From a virus, in the IMG/VR virus record IMGVR_UViG_3300009157_000001, positions 62,001 through 126,000 of that record: a DNA stretch of 64,000 nt, one strand, 5' to 3'. The translations under genes and the position numbers were made by a program. Below, piece after piece: positions 29,845-37,188 of this stretch. Position 1 is the stretch's first letter. Every line of letters starts with the position of its first letter. The notes under the pieces are model-generated. The model worked only from the letters and a program-made list of their open reading frames with translations, was not told the DNA's origin and ran no database searches.

Positions 29845-29902
29845 TTTGTAGATTTGACTTGACCATCGAGCAATTAAGCCATGGTATTAATCTATCCAAA
29901 CT

Positions 29903-30217
29903 ATGAAAAGCAGAATATCTATTGATGTTGATCAGGACAACCAACCTATCATCAAGATTGATCATGTTCACTCAGCGGATGTGAGAGATAAATTAGTAAA
30001 GAAGTTCCTGGAAGCTTTTGGTACCATGTCTTCCTGGTGCAAAGTAGATTTTAATCCCATCTACCAAGACCCTTCCAGAGACTGGGATGTGAACACGGTA
30101 CATATAAGGCCCATATCCCCGGCAGAGCTCCCTGAACATATTGCTGGTATGGCAGAGTCCGAGACTTTAAGACAAGATTTCTTTAAACTTCAAAACAATG
30201 AGTCTAAGAAAAAGTAA
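29903..30217 (+). CDS. Hypothetical 104-aa protein
   Basis: Not recognised. N-terminal beta hairpin (MKSRISIDVDQDNQPIIKID), a helix with VRDKLVKKFLEAFG, and a polar basic end. Overlaps the following small gene by 20 nt. Confidence 0.65.
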   Translation: MKSRISIDVDQDNQPIIKIDHVHSADVRDKLVKKFLEAFGTMSSWCKVDFNPIYQDPSRDWDVNTVHIRPISPAELPEHIAGMAESETLRQDFFKLQNNESKKK

Positions 30218-30338
30218 GGGTAAGCCCCGGGATGTCCAGGTTAGGATCCAGAAACTGGAAAAGGAACTGGACAAGCTTTATGAGAAGAAGAGGAAAGATA
30301 CTCTCATTGGGTTCCGGACCCCTGGGGATAATAGGTAA
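30198..30338 (+). CDS. Small basic coiled-coil protein (46 aa)
   Basis: ATG 30198 to TAA 30336; MSLRKSKGKPRDVQVRIQKL, then KELDKLYEKKRKD, an obvious charged helix. It ends 30 nt before the fibre gene. A real small gene by codon pattern. Confidence 0.6.
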   Translation: MSLRKSKGKPRDVQVRIQKLEKELDKLYEKKRKDTLIGFRTPGDNR

Positions 30339-30368
30339 TTCCCTATTTATTTCTAACTTTGATCTTCC

Positions 30369-31754
30369 ATGGCTACATTCATATATACTAGGGTAACTTT
30401 CTCAGCACTTCTCTATCTTAACCAGTCTAATCAGGCTCTGGTTGGGACTAGATACATCACCCCTGATGAGTTTTTACATGAAGGTCAACCAGACGGTACT
30501 ACTAAAAAGATTAGACAAGGTGCTGAGGCCTTTGTTGAGGATACTACATTAGATGCTCCCAGATCTTCTGTGGAGCCACCTGGACAAATACCTTTTTCTT
30601 ATTCTAGTTCCGGGGTTGTTTCAAATCATATAGCTGGAGAGAATATCCCAGCAGGAAGAGTAGTCTCTCTTATAAATGGAAGAGTGTATCTATTCAATCC
30701 ATCCAATACTAGTAACAGTTCCCGGGCAATAGGAGTATCCAAGGTTCTTGCTTGTAATGGTAAAAACTGTATTGTGATAAGAATGGGACAGCATATCTCA
30801 GCTACTAATCCTTTTACCACAAATTCTATTTACTATGCTACAGCTTACGGAGTTCTATCAACTATCCCCGATCCTAATATAACTCTTGAGGTAGCAATAG
30901 CAAGAAATGATCATACTTTAGAAGTTGCTCTTAATTTTACCCCAGCTCCTCTTGCTACTAACCTGGGTATATCAAATAGAACAGCTACTACTTTAGATAT
31001 AACCAGTTCTACTGGCACAAGTGCCACTGTTCCAGAAGCTTCTATCACAGAAGCAGGTCTTTTAAATGCCTCAGATAAAATCCAACTCAACAACTTAGCA
31101 ACAGATCTATCTTCCAAACTTGTTAAGGCATCTAATCTCTCAGATCTTACTAATGTATCAGATGCCAGAACTAATCTTGGTCTTGTAATAGGAACAGATG
31201 TACAGGCTTATGATCCCTCACTATCTTCAATAGCAGGAGTATCTTGGGTTCAGGGTGATGTTCCCTACTTCAGTGGAGTAGATACTGCAGCTGCTCTGGC
31301 TAAAGATACGGGAACATCCCGGTTTATAAAGAACTCCGGGGCAAGCAACAACCCGGCATGGGCACAACCTGCAACAACAGATCTTTCAGATGTAACCACA
31401 TGGACCGATTATAGCGCAACATCGACTATATCCGGGTGGAGTTCTTTTACCACAAAGATACTCCGGTATCATGTAATGGGGAAAACTGTTATTTATTTTT
31501 GGTATATCTCGGGGACATCAAATTCCGTCAGTAAATCCTACACAATAGCACAAATAGGAGTATCATTTGGAGGCGGTCAGAATGAAGCTGCAGGGTTTTC
31601 TGTTAATAATGGCACAACAAGTGCATCCGTAGGGTATCTCAATCTACCAGCCAATAGCAGTACAGCAAATGTGTACGCTACAGGAGCTGGGTCAAACTGG
31701 ACAGGTTCCGGCACAGCAACATCTACTGGAGTGGTAACACTGGGAATACAATAA
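30369..31754 (+). CDS. Fibre / receptor-binding-type virion protein
   Basis: 461 residues. The first 190 look beta-rich; residues ~225-290 have the collar-like EAGLLNASDKIQLNNLATDL ... NLSDLTNVSDARTNLGL pattern widespread in phage tail fibres. The C-terminal 120 residues (SGWSSFTTKILRYHVMGKTV onward) resemble a jelly-roll tip domain. It likely binds host glycan or another receptor. It is followed within 20 nt by a coiled-coil protein gene that may be a partner or chaperone. Confidence 0.75.
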   Translation: MATFIYTRVTFSALLYLNQSNQALVGTRYITPDEFLHEGQPDGTTKKIRQGAEAFVEDTTLDAPRSSVEPPGQIPFSYSSSGVVSNHIAGENIPAGRVVSLINGRVYLFNPSNTSNSSRAIGVSKVLACNGKNCIVIRMGQHISATNPFTTNSIYYATAYGVLSTIPDPNITLEVAIARNDHTLEVALNFTPAPLATNLGISNRTATTLDITSSTGTSATVPEASITEAGLLNASDKIQLNNLATDLSSKLVKASNLSDLTNVSDARTNLGLVIGTDVQAYDPSLSSIAGVSWVQGDVPYFSGVDTAAALAKDTGTSRFIKNSGASNNPAWAQPATTDLSDVTTWTDYSATSTISGWSSFTTKILRYHVMGKTVIYFWYISGTSNSVSKSYTIAQIGVSFGGGQNEAAGFSVNNGTTSASVGYLNLPANSSTANVYATGAGSNWTGSGTATSTGVVTLGIQ

Positions 31755-31774
31755 CATAATAAACCAAAAAAACT

Positions 31775-32338
31775 ATGAAAACATTTATTGGAACAGAAGT
31801 AACAGAAGTAATCCAAGCAGTTGCCGAGGATAAAATGCAAAAAATAACTATTCACAACCTTTCTATTATTGACCTGAATGTTGATGTGTGGATTGAAGAC
31901 GAGCAAGGGGTAAAATCCTCCATTCGGGAACAGGGAGAATCTGCTATCCATGCTGCCCGAGGACATGCCAACTATGAGTTCAGTATTAAGACAGGAGGGA
32001 AATTACTGGCAAAAGCGGAGAAGGAAGACTCTGTTATTATTGAAATCATTGATTTTACAAAGGAAGAGTTGGAAATTAAGATTACTCAAATAGAAAAGAG
32101 GATTCAGGATAGGAAATTAGAGGGAATAAAAATGAGTAAAGAGATCAGTTCTCAAGTACAACAGTATGAAACAGGTATTCTTTTTCTGGAAGAAGATTAC
32201 ATAAAGAAGAAACAACAGCATCGGGATTCTATTGCTTCTCTTACAGCAAATAAGGTTAGTTTAGATAATTCAATCTTGGTAAATGAGGAGAATGATCTAA
32301 AAGAAATAGAAATGTACAGGTCTCAAATTAAACCTTGA
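31775..32338 (+). CDS. Coiled-coil protein (187 aa) following fibre
   Basis: N-terminal ~90 residues beta-rich (IGTEVTEVIQAVAEDKMQKI; VDVWIEDEQGVKSSIREQGE), then long heptads (KEELEIKITQIEKRIQDRKL; QVQQYETGILFLEEDYIKKK). May be a fibre-assembly chaperone or virion component; the position right after a fibre gene supports the first. Leader AATAAACCAAAAAAACT. Confidence 0.6.
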   Translation: MKTFIGTEVTEVIQAVAEDKMQKITIHNLSIIDLNVDVWIEDEQGVKSSIREQGESAIHAARGHANYEFSIKTGGKLLAKAEKEDSVIIEIIDFTKEELEIKITQIEKRIQDRKLEGIKMSKEISSQVQQYETGILFLEEDYIKKKQQHRDSIASLTANKVSLDNSILVNEENDLKEIEMYRSQIKP

Positions 32339-32385
32339 GGAGATCCAATTTAATAGAAATATCCAAGTTTCTAGGAAATTATAAG

Positions 32386-32424
32386 AAAGTTTGCAGAAAA
32401 GACTTATATTTGCTATATTGTATG
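32386..32424 (+). promoter_or_regulatory. Candidate late promoter
   Basis: TTTGCAGAAAAGACTTATATTTGCTATATT region: TATATTTG matches the Bacteroidota -7 element TAnnTTTG and is followed by TATATTG, 17 nt before the ATG of the fibre gene at 32440. Confidence 0.45.
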
Positions 32425-32439
32425 TAAAATCTATTTATC

Positions 32440-33279
32440 ATGGGACTAGAAAAGAATACCTACGGGGGCAAAGGAGATAGTGTCAGTTTCAAGATCAGGG
32501 TACTTAAACTTCTGGCTGCTATAGGAACCTCTGGGGGAGGAAGTGCCACAGAAGCTACTCTCTTACAGGTCTTAACTGCCCTTCAGAATATAGATATTAG
32601 TGTAGATAATATCGAGATTGATGCAGACCAGATCAATCTTAACACCGATACCCTGGAGGCCCTGATTGCTGCATCCAATGCCTTACTCACCACAATAGAT
32701 ACTTCCCTCAATAATATCGAGTCTGACTCTGCGGCTATCCTCTCTGGAATAACCGGGGTTGGGGGTACAAATTTCTTTCTTGCTTCTCTTGATGGTAATA
32801 CAGTTTCTATTCTAACAGAGGTTACTGCTATTGATGCAGGCATAAATGGAGTAGGAGGGGTTATTGACAAGTTAAGCACAGCAAACATTTCTCTTAGTGT
32901 ATTAGATGATTGGGATGAAAGTGACCGGGCAAAGGTGAATCTTATTGTAGGACAAGTAGGTGTTGCAGGAGGAACAGGGGTAGATGCAGCAAATGTTATA
33001 AGAGTATCATTAGCAACAGACGTGCCTTTGCCGGCATTTGCATCAGGTACAGAAACCCCTACTGCTTCTATTGCAACAGATAGTACTGGTTCTCCTGTGA
33101 CAGCCGGGAAAAAAGCAGTAATATTTACTACCGATGCAACTTTTGCTGGCACTATATTAGGAGTTGCGAGAAATCCAAATACTTCTTATCCCTTTGAGGT
33201 TACAAATCCTGGTGCTACTCTTGCTGCAATTGCTTATACTGTAACTGCAGGAAGTATGACTATTGATGTACAAGTTTAA
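32440..33279 (+). CDS. Trimeric coiled-coil fibre-like virion protein, to an in-frame TAA
   Basis: 279 residues. Residues ~35-105 are heptads (ATLLQVLTALQNIDISVDNI) as in trimeric fibre shafts. Residues 150-200 hold DDWDESDRAKVN, a segment found in many phage virion proteins. The C-terminus is a beta-sandwich (SIATDSTGSPVTAGKKAVIF; YPFEVTNPG). The TAA at 33277 comes just after MTIDVQV and is followed in frame by 21 plausible residues. Confidence 0.7.
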   Translation: MGLEKNTYGGKGDSVSFKIRVLKLLAAIGTSGGGSATEATLLQVLTALQNIDISVDNIEIDADQINLNTDTLEALIAASNALLTTIDTSLNNIESDSAAILSGITGVGGTNFFLASLDGNTVSILTEVTAIDAGINGVGGVIDKLSTANISLSVLDDWDESDRAKVNLIVGQVGVAGGTGVDAANVIRVSLATDVPLPAFASGTETPTASIATDSTGSPVTAGKKAVIFTTDATFAGTILGVARNPNTSYPFEVTNPGATLAAIAYTVTAGSMTIDVQV

Positions 33280-33345
33280 TTTTCTGGAACAATAAATCCA
33301 GAAGGGCTTACATCTATCACAGTAGCATTTGCAACTACTAAGTAA
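33280..33345 (+). other. In-frame extension after TAA
   Basis: After the TAA the frame continues FSGTINPEGLTSITVAFATT then K and TAA. Alternating hydrophobic residues look like the last strands of the beta-sandwich. Same pattern as at 1216-1302: a truncated gene or a read-through stop. Confidence 0.55.
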
Positions 33346-33409
33346 TTATAACAGCCCAAATACTAACAGACGAAGATAAGATACGCCGGTCATTTATAAA
33401 ACCATAACT

Positions 33410-33694
33410 ATGCTACTATTCACAGTTACAATCACATGGGAGGCCGTTGCTGGGGTAATTGGCCTTGCTACATTCATCTGGGCTGTATTACGATATGTAA
33501 ACGGCAAAGACAAGAATATTGCTGACCTAAAAGAGAGTTCTGCTCTTGTAGCAATAAACAGTCTGCGAGATGCCTTCAAGAAACTTTCAGATGAATTTGC
33601 CGAGAGGGACAGACAGATTATTATTTTGATGGAACAGCATAACCAGCACCGTAAGGAGATTGATCTGATCTGGAAGAAACTTGAACATGAATAA
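33410..33694 (+). CDS. Membrane-anchored coiled-coil protein (possible lysis gene)
   Basis: 94 residues: a hydrophobic helix near the N-terminus (WEAVAGVIGLATFIWAVLRY), then a basic turn and a long coiled coil to the end (NSLRDAFKKLSDEFAERDRQ). One membrane span with a cytoplasmic or periplasmic helix is a layout seen in holin- or spanin-like lysis proteins. It lies 460 nt before the amidase gene. The holin role is inference. Confidence 0.6.
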   Translation: MLLFTVTITWEAVAGVIGLATFIWAVLRYVNGKDKNIADLKESSALVAINSLRDAFKKLSDEFAERDRQIIILMEQHNQHRKEIDLIWKKLEHE

Positions 33695-33776
33695 CACCCT
33701 CCCCTATCTACTCAACTTGTCCGAACCCAAAGATCACTTTCTCAAGAAGACTTCCAGGTTTAGAAAGAAGTCCTAA
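33687..33776 (+). CDS. Possible 29-aa ORF overlapping the membrane protein
   Basis: ATG at 33687 (ATGAATAA overlap with the previous stop) to TAA 33774: MNNTLPYLLNLSEPKDHFLK and a basic end. Plausible coupled small gene in the lysis region but too short for confidence. The remaining sequence to 33894 holds aatctct/agagatt (33785-33804) and a long hairpin near 33840-33885, possibly a terminator. Confidence 0.3.
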   Translation: MNNTLPYLLNLSEPKDHFLKKTSRFRKKS

Positions 33777-33894
33777 CTTTATTAATCTCTGTATCAAGAG
33801 ATTATCTATCATCTTCTCAATTATCTTCAAGTAAACTTTGTAGGGTTAAACTTTTGATGTATCTTAGCATCAGAAATTTAAACCTTAAACCAAC

Positions 33895-34155
33895 ATGGAA
33901 GAAACCAAAGCATCTGACCCCCAACCCACTCCTGAACAGATTAAAGAACACAGAGAACTCATGGGAAAATTCTATGAGGAAAACATCCCATTTTTAGAAA
34001 AGCAGAGTAAGTATGAAACCCTGCTTGCTGATATTCAGGAAGCAAGAGTAAGAAGAATGCATATGACTATTCAGCAAGCTCAGTTACAAGGGAATCAACC
34101 TACCAAATCAGGAGCAGAAACTCCAGTAAGAACTTTAAAAAAGGAAGAGAAATGA
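33895..34155 (+). CDS. Hypothetical 86-aa helical protein
   Basis: Helical, Glu/Gln-rich (PEQIKEHRELMGKFYEENIP; LLADIQEARVRRMHMTIQQA). Similar short helical proteins occur upstream of structural blocks. Leader TTAAACCAAC. Overlaps the amidase start by 4 nt (ATGA), so is coupled to it. Confidence 0.65.
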   Translation: MEETKASDPQPTPEQIKEHRELMGKFYEENIPFLEKQSKYETLLADIQEARVRRMHMTIQQAQLQGNQPTKSGAETPVRTLKKEEK

Positions 34156-34778
34156 GTAAGTACCTTTTTATATTTGATCCAGGGCATGGTGGTCTTATCA
34201 ATGGTAAGTATGTAACACCAGGCAAGAGAAGTCCTAAATTTGATAATGGGTCAGTTCTATATGAAGGGGTCAACAATAGAGAAATAGTTAAAAGGCTCTT
34301 AACTGTTTGTAAATCTGAGGGAATTGATGCCCTGGATATTACCAATGGGTCCAATGATGATGTTTCTCTTAGCAAAAGGGTTTCTAAAGCCAACAGTCTG
34401 CACCGGGAGAAAAGTTCTATCTATATCTCTATCCATTCGGATGCTGCTGGGGATGGGATATCCTGGCATCAAGCAAGTGGTATATCTGTGTATACATCAC
34501 CGGGACAGACTAAGTCTGATATCTTTGCTTCTCTGGTTATAGATGAACTAGAGAGGAACTTTGGATCTACAGTAAGGTGGAGAAAGGATACCACAGATTC
34601 AGATGAGGACAAGGAAGAAAACTTTTATGTCCTTAAAGAGACCATTATGCCTGCCATTTTAGGAGAGTTTGGATTTCATACAAACAAAGAAGAAGCTACT
34701 AAGATGCTCACAGATGAATGGAAGGGCAAGGTGGTAAATAGTATAGTATCTGCCATAAGGCAGTGGGAAAAGTTATAG
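34152..34778 (+). CDS. N-acetylmuramoyl-L-alanine amidase (endolysin)
   Basis: 208 residues, Amidase_3 family: DPGHGG (zinc ligand His12), YEGVNNREI (Glu38), SIHSDAA (His95), and the catalytic ILGEFGFHTN (Glu172). It cuts the amide bond between muramic acid and the stem peptide, freeing progeny. No signal peptide, so it needs a holin or other export; a membrane protein lies upstream. Full length for the domain without a separate binding module. Confidence 0.85.
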   Translation: MSKYLFIFDPGHGGLINGKYVTPGKRSPKFDNGSVLYEGVNNREIVKRLLTVCKSEGIDALDITNGSNDDVSLSKRVSKANSLHREKSSIYISIHSDAAGDGISWHQASGISVYTSPGQTKSDIFASLVIDELERNFGSTVRWRKDTTDSDEDKEENFYVLKETIMPAILGEFGFHTNKEEATKMLTDEWKGKVVNSIVSAIRQWEKL

Positions 34779-34801
34779 TACGTCAGTCATAATAAACCAA
34801 C

Positions 34802-35173
34802 ATGGCAATTGTAAATCTTGTACAAAAGAGGATGAGAATGCCCTTATGGGACATTGTCAGGTATCAAATCATGCACTATTGTTATTTGAACAAACTTTGT
34901 GTAATTGACTCAGACCTTGATCTTTTAACCCTTCTTGCTTGTGTAGGAGAATCAGAGCTTTCCAAATTCTGTATTCTGGCCTCAGATAAAGGTATATTTA
35001 CAGATCCCCAGACTGTCCGGAACAGACTGGCAAAGGCAGAGAAAAGAAGTCTTGTTATAAAACAAGGAAGAAATCGCAAGAAGATATACATCAATCCAGA
35101 GTTCAAAGTTCAGGCAACAGGTAATGTAATGTTAGATCTAAAGATAGCAAGTCTTGATACCAAAGAAAACTAA
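34802..35173 (+). CDS. Winged-helix-like protein (123 aa)
   Basis: Helix-rich with a possible winged helix: FTDPQTVRNRLAKAEKRSLV looks like the recognition helix with the wing IKQGRNRKKIYINPEF. Conserved in the head region of large Bacteroidota phages, as far as I recall. Could be a transcriptional regulator or a packaging factor. Overlaps the IHF-like gene start by 20 nt. Leader TAATAAACCAAC. Confidence 0.65.
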   Translation: MAIVNLVQKRMRMPLWDIVRYQIMHYCYLNKLCVIDSDLDLLTLLACVGESELSKFCILASDKGIFTDPQTVRNRLAKAEKRSLVIKQGRNRKKIYINPEFKVQATGNVMLDLKIASLDTKEN

Positions 35174-35561
35174 GGAGTTCATTCCAGAGGTAGCAAAGGA
35201 TTTGGATCTTGAGGAATCTTTTGTAAGAAATGTAGTAGATTTCTGGTGGGAAGACCTTAGAAAAGCCCTTTCTGATCTAAGGCATATCCGGATAAACATT
35301 CCTAGTTTTGGTACCTTCCAGGTAAGATACAAGAAACTAGAAGATATAAAGATGAAGTATGAGAAGATGATTACAAATCAGAGCATTACTACTTTTTCAG
35401 GTCATGCTATAAAAAAGAGACAACAGAAGATACTTGATGATGTAAACAGGACTTTGGAACTTTATCAACAAGAATTCAAAAGAAGAGAACTACATAAAGA
35501 GAAAAGATATGGACCTAAAAAAGATATGGCAAAACCGGGAGAAGATCCTGGAAGGGATTAA
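35154..35561 (+). CDS. IHF/HU-like DNA-bending protein
   Basis: 135 residues. N-terminal helices (KTKEFIPEVAKDLDLEESFV) followed by the HU/IHF body RINIPSFGTFQVRYK, where the beta-arm would start; the C-terminus is a basic helical extension. crAss-like phages carry an IHF-like gene in this position. It uses a TTG start at 35154 within the preceding gene; no ATG exists before residue 67. Likely bends DNA for packaging or recombination. Confidence 0.75.
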   Translation: MIPKKTKEFIPEVAKDLDLEESFVRNVVDFWWEDLRKALSDLRHIRINIPSFGTFQVRYKKLEDIKMKYEKMITNQSITTFSGHAIKKRQQKILDDVNRTLELYQQEFKRRELHKEKRYGPKKDMAKPGEDPGRD

Positions 35562-35823
35562 GAACTCTCTCTTCACTAAGGAACATATAGAACTTGTGGC
35601 AGAGGGTAGACTGGGGATGTGTAAGGTTTGTGAACATCTCGATAAGAAAGGAGAATCCTGTCAGGTTCCCGGTACTAATCCTTGTTGCAAGTTATGCGGA
35701 TGTTCTCTCCATTTAAAGACCAGGTCTCTTTCCTCAGGATGTGATGATAAAAGATGGTATCCTGTGCTTACACAGAGAGAAGAAGATATTCTAAATGAGA
35801 GGTTAGGAATAAAACCAGAATAG
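35509..35823 (+). CDS. Cys-rich zinc-binding protein (104 aa)
   Basis: Helical N-terminus, then CKVCEHL, SCQVPGTNPCCKLCGCSL and SSGCDDKRW: about nine Cys in 45 residues with CxxC pairs, as in a double zinc ribbon. The same arrangement is known as a small conserved protein near the packaging genes of crAss-like phages. Overlaps the IHF-like gene by 53 nt and abuts the nuclease. Confidence 0.7.
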   Translation: MDLKKIWQNREKILEGIKNSLFTKEHIELVAEGRLGMCKVCEHLDKKGESCQVPGTNPCCKLCGCSLHLKTRSLSSGCDDKRWYPVLTQREEDILNERLGIKPE

Positions 35824-35824
35824 T

Positions 35825-36670
35825 ATGGCCGTTATCTTTAAGGCAGAGAATCACATCTATGAGAGTCTGGACCCTTCCAATAATATAACCTGGATAGGGG
35901 CTACTACATTAGTATCTCATTTTAAAAAACCCTTTGATCCGGATAAGACCGCTTTGAAGTCCTCTCAGAACAGTAGATCAAAGTGGCATGGGATACCTCC
36001 AGAGGAGATAAAAAAGATTTGGAACAAAGAAACAAAAAGAGCAATAGATCTGGGAACCTGGTATCATGAACAAAGAGAACTGGATATAACGAATCATGAA
36101 ACTATAGAAAGAGATGGGGAAGTCTTATCTATAATAAAACCTATAATTAAGGATGGTATAAAATATGCTCCGGATCAGAAACTTATTCAGGCCCTTTACC
36201 CAGAACATTTTGTATACTTAAAGTCTGCAGGTATTTGTGGACAGGCCGATAGGGTAGAGGTAGTAAAGAACCATGTACACATCTACGACTACAAGACAAA
36301 TAAGGAGATAAAGACTGAAAGCTACAGAGACTGGGAAGGGATTTCTCAGAAGATGCTTCCTCCATTCTCTCATATTGAAGACTGCAATTATCAGCACTAT
36401 GCTCTTCAACTTAGTCTTTATATGTTTATGATAATGAAGCACAATCCCTGGTTTATTCCTGGGAAACTTGTTCTTCACCATGTCACATTTGAGGAGAACG
36501 GTAAGGATAAATTTGGTAATCCGGTTACCAGATTAGATTCAGAAGGAAGTCCTATAGTAAAACAGGTAATTCCTTATGAACTTCCTTACTATAAGGATGA
36601 GGTAAGGCAGATGATAAAATGGCTTCATGAGAACCGGGATAAAATTAAACCTAAGAAATTGATAGCATGA
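35825..36670 (+). CDS. PD-(D/E)XK superfamily nuclease
   Basis: 281 residues. Active-site strand GQADRVEVV then VHIYDYKTNKEI (D-x-K core), with an upstream helix (YHEQRELDI) bearing an acidic residue and a downstream QLSLYMFMI helix, as in RecB/Cas4-like nucleases of the PDDEXK_1 group. Gene position between the zinc protein and terminase matches crAss-like phages. May process DNA during packaging or repair. Overlaps the next gene by 4 nt. Confidence 0.8.
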   Translation: MAVIFKAENHIYESLDPSNNITWIGATTLVSHFKKPFDPDKTALKSSQNSRSKWHGIPPEEIKKIWNKETKRAIDLGTWYHEQRELDITNHETIERDGEVLSIIKPIIKDGIKYAPDQKLIQALYPEHFVYLKSAGICGQADRVEVVKNHVHIYDYKTNKEIKTESYRDWEGISQKMLPPFSHIEDCNYQHYALQLSLYMFMIMKHNPWFIPGKLVLHHVTFEENGKDKFGNPVTRLDSEGSPIVKQVIPYELPYYKDEVRQMIKWLHENRDKIKPKKLIA

Positions 36671-37188
36671 TAGTCAGATTATTTGATATACAGAATGATA
36701 AAGTAGTTCCCACGGAGCATTGCTACACTTTGAGGTTCTTGAAAGATATTATGGATAAGTTTCCCGAACACCATCTAAAAATGTATCAGTATCTTTTCTA
36801 TATGACTTGTCCGGATCCTGATTTGAATCCCTTTTTCAATTATCCCGAGAATGAGAAAGAAGAAGTCATTCTACAACAGATCCAAGCAGACTTCTCGACA
36901 GATGAAGAACTTCTAGAAGAAGCCCTTAAGTTATGTGATGATTTGTATACCACTCCTACCTATAGATCTTTTCTGGGAGCTAAATCAATGCTGGATAAGA
37001 TAAATACTTACTTAAGAGATACTACAATTAATGGCAATAGTAAAGATGGTAATGGTGCTTTTATTTTAAGAGCTATGAAAGATCTTACTGAGATGAGGAT
37101 GACTTATAAAAGTGCCGAGAGAGACCTTGCTGAGGAACAGAAGACTGAAGTACGAGGACAGCAGAGGCTATCGTATGATCAGAAATGA
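36667..37188 (+). CDS. Putative small-terminase-position protein (173 aa)
   Basis: Not recognised by motif. Helical, acidic, with KSMLDKINTYLRDTTINGNS in the second half and a basic end. Its position directly before, and 4-nt overlap with, the large terminase make a small-terminase or packaging-accessory role possible (inference). Confidence 0.6.
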   Translation: MIVRLFDIQNDKVVPTEHCYTLRFLKDIMDKFPEHHLKMYQYLFYMTCPDPDLNPFFNYPENEKEEVILQQIQADFSTDEELLEEALKLCDDLYTTPTYRSFLGAKSMLDKINTYLRDTTINGNSKDGNGAFILRAMKDLTEMRMTYKSAERDLAEEQKTEVRGQQRLSYDQK

